This document shows positions 12,701-24,926 of a stretch of DNA of 64,000 bases, piece after piece (position 1 is the first letter of the stretch; each line of letters begins with the position of its first letter). Source of the stretch: Chrysomallon squamiferum (taxonomy: Eukaryota > Mollusca > Gastropoda > Neomphalida > Peltospiridae); assembly GCA_012295275.1 (NCBI GenBank), contig CM022669.1, positions 15,343,672 to 15,407,671 on the forward strand, written 5' to 3'. A program made the position numbers and the translations under genes. The notes beneath the pieces were generated by a model. It was not told where the DNA came from and searched no databases. It saw nothing but the letters and a program-made list of their open reading frames with translations.

Positions 12701-15591
12701 CAAAACTTCTCTGTGCTTATTTATTATATACATTTTTTTTTTACAGTTATTGCATCATTTGTTTGACCAAGGTGTGAAAATGTCAGTATTATGTTTCAGA
12801 TTGTTGTCAATGCCTTGATGATGGCCATCCCAGCTATTGTTAATGTACTGCTGGTCTGTATTGTCTTCTGGTTAATATTCAGCATCATGGGAGTACAGTT
12901 CTTTGCTGGCAAATTTTACAAATGTCTTGACGACTCAGGCAACAAACTGCCACCATCTATTGTTGCCAATAAAACAGAATGTTCAGCCAAAAATTTCACG
13001 TGGAAAAATTCTAATGTTAATTTTGACAGTGTTCTCAGTGGTTATTTGGCACTTTTTCAGGTGGTAAGTTTTAAAAATTTTGATGATTTTCCGTAAATCT
13101 AATTTAGCTGGATTATTTGCAGTTTAATTAACTTAGTTTATCATTGTTTGAGAAAGAACTTTCCTGTTATATGGTAAATGGTTGTTTATTAAAATGAAAT
13201 CCTAACCAAAATTTTAGAATTATAAATTATATAAAATAAATAAATACTGTATATATATAGTATATATTTTTATTTATTTCTAATAACTAGAACATTTAAA
13301 TATATAAAAATAAAAATAAGAATTCTGGAATCTATTAAAGGATAAATTATAAGAGCAAAATCTACTTCAGCAAATGATAAATGATTGTGTGAATCATCAT
13401 AATGGTTATTTACAATTTGCAGGCTACATTTGAAGGATGGATGGAAATAATGGAAGATGCAATAGATGCAACAGGGGTAAATATAGTTTGTTGTTTTGCT
13501 AAGCATTTTTTTTTAACAATGATCATAGATTGTAGTTTTAAACTGTAATAAGGTTTTATGTTGGAAATAACTGGTTACTGTCTTAAGATGTCAGCTTTGT
13601 CCTGAGAAGGGTAAAAATGGCCTAAAGTGACAGCAAATAATAAAAGCATTAAAATAACAAATTATTCAAATTAATAGGTGTTATTCCATGTGCATATAAT
13701 AGGGCCATAATTAGTTTTTTAATTTTTTTTTTTTTTTATGAAATATATATACAAACGGTTAAAAGAATAATTATTTATAATACTATTAAACATCACCCAG
13801 CTTATTTAAGTACCAAGCTTTTATCTTTATTAATTTACTTTTTGAAATAGAGAGAGATTTTTACAAATTAATATGCACTTACCCATTGTAAACTTATTGG
13901 CCAAACTCAAAAAAACAAAACAACTTTGCAGGTTAACATAAAATAAAATATTTTCCTATAATTTAACATATTTATATGAGATATGGAGGAATTCTAATTG
14001 GAATTTTTAAGGTTCAAATTTAGGATTCAATTAATGCTGTTATCAGCACTTTCATATTTGAATGAATGATGCATGTCCTTTTTATCTGATTTTTTTTCTT
14101 TTCTTGCAGGTTGATAAACAACCATCAGCAGAAAATGGCTTCTATTACTATTTTTACTTTATTATTTTCATCATCTTTGGCTCCTTTTTCACACTCAATC
14201 TCTTCATTGGTGTTATCATTGACAACTTCAATGTGCTGAAGAAAAAGGTTAGTTTCAATATATAACTCTTACATTATACCATTTCCATATTATAGTCATA
14301 CTTACAATAAAGCTTAATGTCTATTTTTAAATAATATCATCAGAAAATCATAGCTGATAGATAAATTTGTTGTTTTTTTTCATCAATTTTGCCTTTAAAT
14401 GTTCTTTAATTTTTTTGGTTATTGTTGATCATAATATTTGTTTATTATTAATAAATGCATTATTATTGTTGCTGTTGATAATAATTATTAACTTATTGAT
14501 TTTATTGATCCTTTAAAAAAATGCTATTAACTTATAGACCTTTTCCTCTCTAAATTGAAACTTTTTTCCCCAGTATGATGGTAGCTATCTTGATATGCTT
14601 TTGACACCCAGTCAGAGGAACTACTACAACACAATGAAAAAACTTGGAAATAAAAAGCCACAGAAAACTATTAAAAGGCCAAAGGTTTGACAGTTTACTG
14701 CTAATTCATATTAACTCACATATTTTTTTAAAAATGTTTTCATATCTTGTATCAGTTAAGAATTGGTTATGTTCTTAGTTTGCATAAGGGAAATAATCAT
14801 TTTATTTCCTGACTTCTTTATCTTCTCTCTCTTCCAATTAGGTCATACTTCATGGTGTTAATAAAAAAATCTCACAGAATAAATATTATCTATCTGTCTA
14901 TCAATCTATCTATCTATTTATGTAATATATTTATGCACTTTTATTGATCTGGAGGTCTTGCAGTATTGCAGTAAGTGAAATGAAAAAAAAAAAAACAATA
15001 TTAATAATAAAATAAAATAATGGAATTACATGTATTATATTCAATTTATTTTTTGTTAAACATATCCCAGTGTACCTTGTCATTCTAGCAGATTTTACCT
15101 ATTAGCATTTTCATGAGTTAGAATTGTTTATTTGAAATGGTGCTGGATTTTTGTTAATTTAATAAGACAATACATCTAAATATTATTATTAGTTTGTTTT
15201 GTTGTTTCATTTTTTGTTGTTTCGTTTTTTGTTGGGGTTTTTTAACAGAAGTAACAGAAAAAAAATTCATAAATGATCTAAACTTTATTTTTCAGTGGAA
15301 ATTCCAGGCCTATTTCTTTGACATTGCAACAAACACCAAATTTGAACTTGTTATTGTATTCATGATCTTCCTAAACATGATAGTTATGTCAATTGAACAT
15401 TATAATCAATCGATTTATATCACTGACATTTTGAATATCATGAACATGGTCTTCACCACAATCTTCACTCTTGAAGTTGTTGTTAAACTCATTGGAATGC
15501 GATGGCATTACTTCAGACAAGCATGGAATGTTTTTGACTTCATAATTGTTGTCTTATCACTTGTTGGTAATTAAAATGTATTTTTTATGTG

Positions 15592-15622
<31 letters not shown>

Positions 15623-17231
15623 ATTTGTGTTTGTTTGTGCACGTGTATATTTGTGTTTATGTTTCTGTTTTGGTATATGTGCACACCTGTGTGTATATGT
15701 GAGAGGGCATGAGTGGTTCTGTTTTTAAAAAAAATCAATAAATAAGTACATTATCAAAAGTACATAAAATCTTTCTGTACAAGAAACAGACATGAAATAA
15801 ATTTTTAAATTGCCATTGTTATAACATTCTAAAATTTATTCTTTTGCACACACACACACACACACACAGAGATACATTCTTAATAGTTTCATTAAATATT
15901 TCATGACTTTTAACTCATTTAATAATTATAACATTAATTTAAATAAATATTTTATTGCAGGTATTGTCTTAAAAGATTTCCTTGTTACAGTGGTTGTGAC
16001 TCCAACACTTCTACGAGTTGTTCGTATCTTTAGAATTGGTCGAGTTCTTCGTTTGATAAAAGCTGCTAAAGGAATAAGAAAACTGCTGTTTGCCCTGATT
16101 ATCTCTCTTCCTGCTATTATTAATATTGGGGCTTTACTATTCCTATTACTGTACATATATGCCATTATTGGTATGTCTTCATTTGGAAATGTGAAAATCA
16201 CTGGAAGTCTAAATGACATAGTCAACTTCCAAACATTTTTTAGTAGTTTTATGTTAATGCTGCGGCTGTCTACTTCTGCTGGCTGGAATGATATTCTTGA
16301 ACCTTTGTTGATTAGACCACCATACTGTGATCCAGATCACAAAACACTGCCAAATGGGACCAAGGTTCCAGACAATAATGGTGACTGTGGAATACCATGG
16401 CTGGCAGTTCCTTTTATGGTGTCTTACATTATAATAATCTTCTTAATAGTTATTAATATGTACATAGCTGTCATTCTGGAGAACTTCAACCAGGCACATC
16501 AGCAAGAAGAAGTTGGCATCACGGAAGATGATTTTGATATGTTTTATTCAGTTTGGGAGAAATATGATCCGCATGCAACACAGTTCATAAAATATGAACA
16601 GTTGCAAGACTTCGTGGCAGATCTAGATGAACCCCTGGGCCATCCAAAGCCCAATGAAATTGCTTTGGTGGCTTTTAATCTTCCAATAGTTGAAGGAGAC
16701 AAAACCCACTGCATAGATATTTTGATAGCACTTGTTAAATCTTTCTTAGGTGAAGTGGATGAGACAAATGAATTCAAAGAGCTTAAGTCACAAATAGAGA
16801 AAAAGTTTCAAGAGGTGTTTCCTTCAAGAGTTAATATGGCTGTGATATCGACTACTATGCAGCGAAAGAAGGAGGATGTAGCTGCCCGTACACTGCAAAA
16901 AGCATGGAAGCACTTTAAGACTCAGCGAATGTTAAAGAACATTACATCTCTAGCCATGCAACAAAATTTGACAAGGACTTCATCGACTGATGCTCGTCAA
17001 CGAGCTAGTAGTATCTTTAGCTTAGGTCGCAGACTTAGTACTGCTTTGACATCATTTTTTACTTCATCCCGTCCAAGCAGTGCTGGTAGCCATGACAGTC
17101 ATCACGATAGTCTGACAGTGTCCACAGCTGCTCCTATAGGAAGGAAAAATATAACAAAAAATACTTTACAAATACCTGCTGTCACGCCAATGTATGGTGA
17201 AGGGTCATCAGAAGATAAATTTCAATTGTGA
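1..17231 (+). CDS. Nav2-type voltage-gated cation channel, 5'-partial (24 exons)
   Basis: Pore-forming alpha subunit of a four-domain voltage-gated channel in the plasma membrane of excitable cells. Exons read from splice sites: 1-378, 1503-1727, 2116-2154, 2997-3044, 3608-3652, 4216-4260, 5219-5263, 6834-6927, 7444-7697, 8066-8236, 8605-8798, 9170-9320, 9701-9926, 10235-10290, 10538-10686, 11239-11380, 11713-11886, 12292-12414, 12800-13063, 13423-13476, 14110-14247, 14574-14684, 15296-15566, 15961-17231. All phases match and they sum to 4668 nt (1555 aa plus stop). The start and domain I lie upstream of the window. Visible selectivity-filter residues are E in DII (codon 9228-9230), E in DIII (13432-13434, context ATFEGWM) and A in DIV (16278-16280, STSAGW). 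Nav1 channels have K in DIII. E there, with the DII context [14 protein letters not shown], is the Nav2/DSC1/BSC1 pattern, a class known for calcium-permeable, slow currents. NALCN and Cav are excluded by the DIV alanine. Symbols differ between species, so none is given. Confidence 0.93.
2997..3044 (+). CDS. Nav2 I-II linker cassette exon A (48 bp)
   Basis: Phase 0 at both ends, preceded by ttttcacag and followed by gtacaaaa. It encodes 16 residues ([16 protein letters not shown]). It is the most diverged of four similar exons and has one extra codon, so skipping or including it keeps the frame. It carries several Ser and Asp residues, a composition compatible with phosphorylation (inference). 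Confidence 0.75.
3608..3652 (+). CDS. Nav2 I-II linker cassette exon B (45 bp)
   Basis: Phase 0 at both ends, with the same ttcacag acceptor and gtacaaaa donor context as exon A. It encodes [15 protein letters not shown]. It differs from exon C at 4 of 45 bases, and the flanking introns are also very similar, so B and C look like the most recent duplicates. Confidence 0.78.
4216..4260 (+). CDS. Nav2 I-II linker cassette exon C (45 bp)
   Basis: Phase 0 at both ends with the shared acceptor and donor contexts. It encodes [15 protein letters not shown]. All four differences from exon B change the amino acid (V to A, S to G, S to N, N to Y), while the splice sites are unchanged. Confidence 0.78.
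5219..5263 (+). CDS. Nav2 I-II linker cassette exon D (45 bp)
   Basis: Phase 0 at both ends with the shared acceptor and donor contexts. It encodes [15 protein letters not shown]. It lies about 1.0 kb after exon C rather than about 0.61 kb, because roughly 400 bp of sequence not present between A-B and B-C separates them. The downstream intron starts the same way as in the other copies and is interrupted by a 40-base A run (5348-5387). Confidence 0.78.
6834..9926 (+). CDS. Nav2 exons: end of I-II linker and domain II
   Basis: Exon 6834-6927 finishes the linker (phase 1 out). 7444-7697 gives the Cys-rich pre-S1 segment ([12 protein letters not shown]) and S1, starting [17 protein letters not shown]. 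8066-8236 gives S2, S3 and the start of S4. 8605-8798 completes S4 and S5: S4 reads VIRIFRL then [10 protein letters not shown], with arginines and a lysine every third residue and an intron inside S4. 9170-9320 is the pore loop with filter glutamate ([16 protein letters not shown]) and the start of S6. 9701-9926 is S6 ([13 protein letters not shown]) and a Cys-rich, then acidic cytoplasmic stretch. The donor at 8799 (gtaccc) is weak, but the frame and family alignment across it are good. Confidence 0.9.
10235..10686 (+). CDS. Nav2 exons: II-III linker
   Basis: Two exons, 10235-10290 and 10538-10686, encode a short hydrophilic linker of about 70 residues. It includes the acidic run [14 protein letters not shown] and ends PKILSKR before the domain III exons. 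No ankyrin-binding motif of the vertebrate Nav1 kind is evident to me. The assignment rests on splice sites and unbroken phase (1, 0, 2) between two strongly recognisable domains. Confidence 0.78.
11239..14247 (+). CDS. Nav2 exons: domain III
   Basis: Exons 11239-11380 (S1, [16 protein letters not shown]), 11713-11886 (S2-S3), 12292-12414 (S4, [19 protein letters not shown]), 12800-13063 (S5 and extracellular turret with N-glycosylation sites such as NKT and NFT), 13423-13476 (18-codon filter exon, [15 protein letters not shown]) and 14110-14247 (S6, [16 protein letters not shown]). S4 has five arginines at three-residue spacing in [10 protein letters not shown] and its flanks. The filter residue is E instead of the Nav1 K, which is the decisive class marker. 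The filter sits alone in a 54-bp exon. Confidence 0.92.
14574..14684 (+). CDS. Nav2 exon: III-IV linker (inactivation gate region)
   Basis: A 111-bp phase-0 exon holding most of the III-IV linker. It contains [20 protein letters not shown], a stretch highly conserved across sodium channels. Where Nav1 has the IFM inactivation particle, this gene reads LDM (14589-14597) within [11 protein letters not shown], with two extra residues before the conserved NYY. The donor (gtttga at 14685) is not consensus. The next exon follows in frame with [12 protein letters not shown], so I accept it. Confidence 0.88.
15296..17231 (+). CDS. Nav2 exons: domain IV and C-terminus
   Basis: Exon 15296-15566 encodes S1-S3. 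The large last exon 15961-17231 encodes S4 ([20 protein letters not shown]), S5, the pore loop with filter alanine ([16 protein letters not shown]) and a turret with Cys residues. S6 follows ([17 protein letters not shown]), then an EF-hand-like domain (starting [20 protein letters not shown]) and an IQ-like calmodulin-binding segment ([17 protein letters not shown]). A Ser/Thr/Arg-rich tail ends with a TGA at 17229-17231. Everything after S4 lacks introns. (GT)n and (CA)n runs lie in the intron at 15597-15622 and 15847-15869. Confidence 0.93.
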
Positions 17232-19288
17232 TAAAGACACGTTTCCATTTTTTAGGTTTTATTATTGTTTTCATTTTTTAAAAAACCAAAACATTATGAA
17301 CAAAATTAGTTTGCACTGGTGTGTGATAACTGTTCCAAAATGAGATATCTATGTTTCTGTAATGAGATATACATAATTAATTTTTATTTTTTATTTTTTT
17401 CTATTTTATTTTATTTTATTTTTTGTATTTGTTTGTTTGTGTTTCAATTACTGGATTTTAAAATATATTTACTGATTTTCATGTCACCTTTTTCATGGAC
17501 TCTCTCGATTTTGTATTTAAATACAGGTTTTCTAAATCTTTTTATTTATTTATTTATTTATTTTTTAACTTCAGTAACTAAATAATTGTTTATTTTCAGG
17601 AATACTAGTAAATGCATTTAAGTTATTAAATTTATACTGATTGGAAAGAGAACTTAATTTTACCCACATATATAATACATATACATATATATATAAAATC
17701 TAAAACTAACAATATCTGAATTCAGCCAGTGATAACAATTGTATACAGGGTATTATTATGTTCAGTTGAATAGAGAAAGATGATGTCAGTATCATTTATT
17801 GTCTAATGATACTTATCTAGGCCAAAGCATGCATAGTAAAGTTAGTCATAAGAGATTTCATTTTTGCACTATTTCATTTGTCTATATTTGGCCAAGGATT
17901 ATAAAATTATTATTATTATTTTTTTTTTTTTCATTGTCACATGATTACTGGTAGTAAAAATCAAGTATGAAAAATGACTCCAAGATGATTTTTTAACTAC
18001 AGAAATATCAGTGAAATTTCAAACTTTAAAGATAACTAGTATGAAAATAATATAATTAGGTAAATTATATTCAGAATTAATATTTTATATTATAAATTTA
18101 TATCTGAGACAATTATTTATCAAATAATTTATTTATTTATTTATTTTTATTTTGTTGTTATTTTTCAAGTTACATTGCCATGTAAATGTTAATATTATCT
18201 ATTCCAAAAAACGACAGTGCAACCAAAATGTATTTTTTGTGTGTACATGTGTATGTGTATGTATGATTATGTGAATTTACTCAATACTTGATACTCAAGG
18301 ACAGTTATCTGCACATGACCATGATAAAATATTTAGTTTGTTGATTTTCATGAAAGATGCCAAATTTGTATATATTTGCTTGTACATAATTTTAAAAACA
18401 AGAATTTATAGTAAGATTTCACAGCATGATTTTATTGCAAATAATTTTTAATGTCTTTTAATTTTTTAATTTTATTATTCTTTTTACTTTTTTTTTTTTT
18501 TTTTTTTAATTTGACACTAGCATCAGTTGCATTTCCTTATATTACTCAAAGTGATTCAGGGTACAATAATTGTGATATATTGTGTAAATTTTAGTATGGA
18601 TCAGGTTTGTATTTTTTTGCATTGGTATTTTATGCAATGACATTTTGAAAAAAACAAACAAAAAAAATCTAAATGTTCCTGGTATGAACTCCATGTGTCA
18701 GTTTCAAACATTTTATGTTACTACTGTAGAAAAATATTACTTGAAATAATTTTTTTTTAAATATGTAAAGGCTTAATTAAGATCCTTAGTGAACTATAAT
18801 ATATAAATGAATGTTATTTATGAAAGTGATCCAAGTTATCCAGAGATATTTTTATCTTAAGAACTTTATATTAAATCTGTTTGAAACAGAATTTTATACA
18901 GCTCTGCAGTTGTAACCTCAAAATATATAATGAACTTGATGTTAACATAAACTGCTTTCTGAAGAACTATATATATATATATAGACACACACACACACAC
19001 ATATGCACACACACACACAGACATATCTTTCTAGATAGATGGATAGTTTTCTGGACATGTCATTGCTCAAAGGCATCTAAATCTAAGCCTCTAATTCCTT
19101 GTTTATGTATGTTTAAAGTGCTGAGATAGCACATGAATCATGGAGAGACTGACATTAAGTGTTTTAACTTATGCACTTTTATTTAAAATTCGTTATTGTT
19201 GTTCTTATCTTTTATTTACAAAAATTACTTCCCAACAAATTGCCTTCTCTATATTCTTTGTTGTTTTTTTTCTACCAGTTTTTCCTTA

Positions 19289-19326
<38 letters not shown>

Positions 19327-21193
19327 TTTTAAATACTTTCTATAATTTTAAAATAGAAGAGAAAATGTAATTTTATTCCAGTGCATTTAGCAAGGAAGAT
19401 GTTACCAAAGCAGCTCATAAAAATAATTTTTAACAAACTTTCTGAAATTCAGTATTTGCTAAAAATGGTGCATATAATTATTTTTAGTGCCTTAAATAGA
19501 TTATTGCCTATATTAATTTAAGTTGTTTTCTTTTAGGTTACACATTTCAATTTTAATTTTTTTTAAACATATTTATTGGGAATTTTTGTTGTTTTTTATT
19601 GGTACTTGCTGAAAATGATTTTAATTAATTCTTAAATCATTGTTACCAGTTTTGTTTAATTTTACAAGGAATGTATGTTTTGAGTTTGCCAATGATTTTT
19701 TTCTTTGTTTTTGTTAATATATACTCATATTTTGAGTTTAATTAATTGAAAACGAAAAATGAATTATGGCCAAAAAATATAAATAGAAGAAAATTGCTGT
19801 GATTTTTAAATATATATTTACTGGTTAGTAAATATTGTTATCATTTGTTTATATATTAGTCAGTACTAACAGATGTATGAAATGTTGAGGAAAAAAAAAA
19901 AGAAGAAGAAGAAGAAAAAAAAACATTTTAGTAGTTCATTAAGAAAACATAGTTTTATTTTTCTCAAAAAATTGTTACTTTGCATATTTCTTTCTTTCTT
20001 TTCTTCTTTTTTACTTTCTTTCTTTCTTATATTTAATTTTTTTTTTTAAATTAAATAAAATAAATTAGTTTGTGTCATCTTTTAATAAATATTTCTTGGT
20101 TTGAAGTTTTTCAGAATCGAAATAACTGTTGGAATGTGAAAAACACATCACTTCTGATTTAGAAAACTGATGTTGTGCTCTTAGTATAGGCATTGGGTTT
20201 AAGTAATACTCAGGTTTTTGTTAGGTAAATAAAATTATTGTTGCAGAAAAAAGCTAAAATAACCATGGAAATACTGACATTTTTTAAAATGACACAAGCT
20301 AGTTTACACAGATTACACATTCCATTTCTGTTATCTTTAAGCTTCTATGACAAATGCTTATGCAACCAAAGAATCGTATGTCTTCCATTGTGAATATATA
20401 ATAGTTAAAAAATAATAATAATAAAATAAAAACAGTAATATTATAAATGAATAAATGAAAAGAAGAAGTATATGCCACTAGACAATCTGATATATCCACA
20501 AAAGCTGTTTTAATGTAATGTTATTCATCATCAGACCAGTTGCTGTGGTTTTTCAGTAATATTTTGCCACAGATGGTAGATTGCATGGTGATTTTAAGGC
20601 TGTGTACATGTGATAAAGCAGCATTAAAAACATATTAGTCTGTGACTATAATTGACAAACACCTTGTTTATATTAACTCAGGAATCTCAGAATTGTCGAA
20701 GAAGTGGCAATCATTTGAGAATATAATAAGCTGTTTAGAAGCCAGGATCACATTCCGAAGTTAATTCGTACAGAATTATGTCTTTTTGACATTTTGAGAA
20801 GAACATATCCAGATCATTTTGTTAATAGATGACATGAACTAATAGAAACTGCAAAGAAATAATTTTAATAAGACATATAAAAAGTTTGTCAGAAAATAGA
20901 GAGCTTCTAACACTGGATTAGAAATTATTTATATCATCAGTTTGAGCTGTTTTTATTTCTTACTTGTGTGGCAAATATGAAAAAAAAAAAGAAAAAAAAA
21001 AAAAAATGATTCTTCCGTCCACTATGCTTTACTGTTGTTCACCAACACCATGTATTTTATTTATTTATTTATTATAGAAATTTGTTTTGTTATTCCATGT
21101 CCACAACGAAATATAATTGTGAATAGTTTTATTTTTTAAAAGCAATGAATAAACTTAGTACTCATTATATAAGTTCTATCATTTATTTATATT

Positions 21194-21195
<2 letters not shown>

Positions 21196-21270
<75 letters not shown>
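21196..21270. repeat. Compound (GT)n(GA)n microsatellite
   Basis: An uninterrupted GT run of about 38 bases passes directly into a GA run of about 36 bases. It sits in intergenic DNA. Confidence 0.95.
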
Positions 21271-21811
21271 ATATGCACCTTAGTGTGTCGCATCAGTTAT
21301 AAAACCTCGATTTTGCTAAGTATGTTTGAGGTTTAGTGACAGCTATTTGAGAGTGATGTGTCACTGATTCCCTTTATGGCGGCTCGTCTTTCAAAGACTG
21401 GATTATTTCTGTATTTTTATATATATATATATATATATTAAATAGAAAGAAAGAAAATTTTTAGTAAATAAAGAAATAAATAAAAAAACAAGAAACAAAA
21501 ATTTCTCACTGCAAGCTAACCTGTATAAAAGAAAGTATTTGGGCCCTTCCTTGCACACCGAAGGCTGTTTTCGTTGCGTTTTTCATGGCGGTTTCACGAA
21601 TACTCGCTGGAACTTTAAGTTATTCTCACTAAAATTTAATATTAATAGATTTTGGCGATGGTGGGCCGTACAGAATAATTATAATTATTAGAATCGTACT
21701 TTCCGTAAACAAGGTACGATTTCATAATATTTTCCTGATGGGGGATTTGTTGTATAGTATTTCATTTTTTTGTACATGAATAATAAGGTGGTTTTTGTTA
21801 TCTTTTATTTT

Positions 21812-21842
<31 letters not shown>

Positions 21843-22186
21843 GCAAAAATAGGATAAATTTCTATTTCCAAAAATGTTTCGTAAATCGCGTTTGGTGTGC
21901 AAGCCTAAACGTGAATGTCTCATTTCTGTATTATAGTGTATGTCGAGATATGAATATTTGTTGGTATTTATTATTATTATTATTATTATTATTACGTGCG
22001 AAAATGGTAAGAGCAACGAAAAATTGATCACTTAATTTATAACGTAAACTTTAAATATGTAAAAAGAAATAAAATACAAAATTTCAAGAGATTTTTAAAG
22101 CATTTTTCTAAGGAAATAAAAAAGATGTGAACATTCGTTACATACCAAAGGATGTCATATTTCGAACTATTTGGTAAATCTGTCGT

Positions 22187-22189
<3 letters not shown>

Positions 22190-22244
<55 letters not shown>

Positions 22245-22335
22245 ATTGTTTAATAGATTCATGAATAAAATTATATTCAAGTATAAAGACGGTAGCCGAC
22301 GCAATCATTTATTACCGTTTTAATTATGTGTTTGG

Positions 22336-22424
<89 letters not shown>

Positions 22425-22538
22425 ATATATATATATATATATGCCTTCACAATCATATATACTACATAATGCTATTGCGAAATATTGTAAGTAAAACATT
22501 TTCACATGTAATGACAATTATTTTCGTTACACTGAATA

Positions 22539-22580
<42 letters not shown>
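22190..22580. repeat. Cluster of (AAT)n, (CT)n-(GT)n-(AT)n and (AAT)n
   Basis: (AAT)n at about 22190-22243, then a pure (CT)n of about 75 bases (22340-22414) followed immediately by short (GT)n and (AT)n, then (AAT)n at about 22540-22580. (TTTA)n and (AAT)n follow at 22720-22758 and 22795-22822. Long open frames across these runs are low-complexity artefacts. Confidence 0.95.
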
Positions 22581-22722
22581 TCACTTGGTGTCAAAAATAC
22601 AGATCCGCAAAACTGTGTTGCTAGGTTAGAGGCTGGAATCGTGTGTGATAAATTGCAAGATCATTCTTCTTTATAGATCATAGAAGATATAATTTATTAT
22701 TATTATTATTATTGTTGTCTTT

Positions 22723-22757
<35 letters not shown>

Positions 22758-22790
22758 TAATGTTATTATTTGTAAAGAACATGTTATAAG

Positions 22791-22822
<32 letters not shown>

Positions 22823-23267
22823 TTTTTATTTATTTATTTATTTAACAAACAAATAAGAGATAACTAATGCAAACATGTATCTTTCTAAAAAAAAAAAAAA
22901 AAAACTATTCGCCAGGATAATGCTTGAAATTCAATAACTGATGAAATAAAACAACGTCTACTGCCACACCTCCTTTTTATACCGACAACAGTCATTTTGA
23001 AACACAAAGTCTAGTTCTAAGGCACACCAGATTTTCCAAAGTAGCTGCACTGCATAGTTACACTTCCCAAAGATTTACGCTCTGTTTAAGCAACAGATAA
23101 TTCATTCATGGAACTGGACACCAAGTGTGTACACATGTTGCATTTCTCTTCAAATAAATCGATAGCTACAGTAAAAACATTTCTATCAGTCATGTTACGT
23201 CTGTCCAAGAAATGCATTTCTCCACGAGGAAGGTCATGGACAACTTGAAGCAGACGAAATTAATAGC

Positions 23268-23309
23268 AAGATGGCGGATAATGGATATTTTGCTGCGAGA
23301 GGTTTTTAA
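23268..23309 (+). promoter_or_regulatory. YY1-like ATGGCGG word and short upstream ORF before the nAChR start
   Basis: The word aagatggcgg at 23268-23277 resembles the YY1 core promoter/initiator element. The ATG inside it opens a 12-codon reading frame that stops at 23307-23309, 19 bp before the chosen nAChR start at 23329. If it is transcribed, this is an upstream ORF. The transcription start is unknown, so both roles are inference. Confidence 0.35.
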
Positions 23310-23328
23310 ATAACAGACAGACTACACG

Positions 23329-24874
23329 ATGCAGACGACAGTTTCGTTATACGTGGTTTTGTGGATTATGTGTGGTTCAACCAAAGGTGTGTTCTTATAT
23401 TATTTATCCTGTACTAAAACTCTAAATAATAATTGTAAAGTCTATGTAAGCGTATTGTAATGCGTTATATATTCTCCTAGAATAAAGAGGTGTAATTTAT
23501 AACGGTTTTGTAATGATAGTTTTACAATATTTTCCTAAAATATATTTTGTTTTCTTTTTTCGGCTTCGTCCTCTAAGAGTTAGCCATCAGACATTTATAT
23601 TTCTTAAACACAAATCATTATATTTTCTAAACAACACATTAAAAAACAAAACAATACATTTACATTTGAAAAGTTTGGTAAGAGATCCAGTAAATTCTTC
23701 CATGTAATTATGTACATCAGAGGTAGTTGTTATGAAATGTTAATGTCATGTCGACTTACACGCTAAATAAATAATTCACTAAAATAAATTTGAAAAAAAA
23801 CAAAAAAACAACAACATCTATAATAATTAAATATTAACTGCAGTAACAATGATTTCAATTAAATATAATTATTCAGCGCAGTATGATGCACGAATGCTAT
23901 TTGCTTTTAAAATGTAGTCTTGTTAATGATGATAAGATTTATTGAATGTATGTAACAGTTTACAGTGCAGCAGCTTGCGGCCAGGTTTCAAGGTGCTCTG
24001 TGTGAATGCTTGTCAAATCTATATCTAATAAAATGTTGGTCTATTTTTAGAGGCTTCAACCATAACGCGCACTAGTTGCTTGCTAATACCTCCTCGCAAT
24101 CTAAAAGGTTTTCTGCAGTTCCCGAACGAAAAAATATTAATTAGCTTCATATAAGTCTCATAATATGGATTTTGTTAAATTAAATTAATTTAATAATAAT
24201 AATAATAATAATAATAAAGAAGCCAGAAGGTATGCAAAAAAATAACAACAACATCAACAACAGCACAATTATCATCGATGTATCATCGCCTTGAGCAATT
24301 ATTCCCATTTTTTTTTTTTTTTTTTTTTTTTTGAGAGTGGGAAAGAATGCTGCATCTCCTCTTAAACATTTTCACGCCACTTTTAGCATAAAAGCCGACC
24401 AAGTTCAGAAAACGTTTAGAGAGTTACCAAGACCTATAATATGGCTGTAGTCTTTAAAATATTTAATAATATTTAATACATCATATGTCAGAACGGGATA
24501 ACACTCACGTGTAGCGACGGGGCTAGAACTGTTTCCCCTTAATCCTGATTTTGTTGTTTTTTAAAAATATTTTTGTAAAACGAACTATTCAACAGAATTT
24601 TCAGGGACAGCAAATATATAAATTAATAAAGAGCTTGAAATAGTTTGTTCAACAGAAAATATTTTTATTTTGTTACAGGTTTCAGAGCAGGCACGGAGCA
24701 GCGTCTGTTTGAATATCTGTTTGAAGACTACAACTTCGATTCAAGACCAGTCAATAACGCCAGTGATGTCGTTATGATAAATTTTGGCTTGGCACTCAAC
24801 CAGCTATTGGATTTGGTATTTTTTTTAATTTATTTTTTTTAAACTATTTTTAAAAACTATTTATTTATTTATTC

Positions 24875-24926
<52 letters not shown>

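Larger units (their letters stand above)
17232..23328. other. Intergenic region: Nav2 3' UTR and simple repeats
   Basis: About 6.1 kb with no supportable coding exon on either strand. The first part is presumably the Nav2 3' UTR, but several AATAAA-like words are present and I cannot choose one. It is AT-rich with many homopolymers, for example T29 at 19291-19319. From about 21280 the base composition becomes less AT-rich and microsatellites dominate (listed separately). Confidence 0.7.

Noticed and set aside
15926-16225. Minus-strand open frame opposite the Nav2 domain IV exon
   Set aside because: A shadow of the strongly conserved plus-strand coding sequence.
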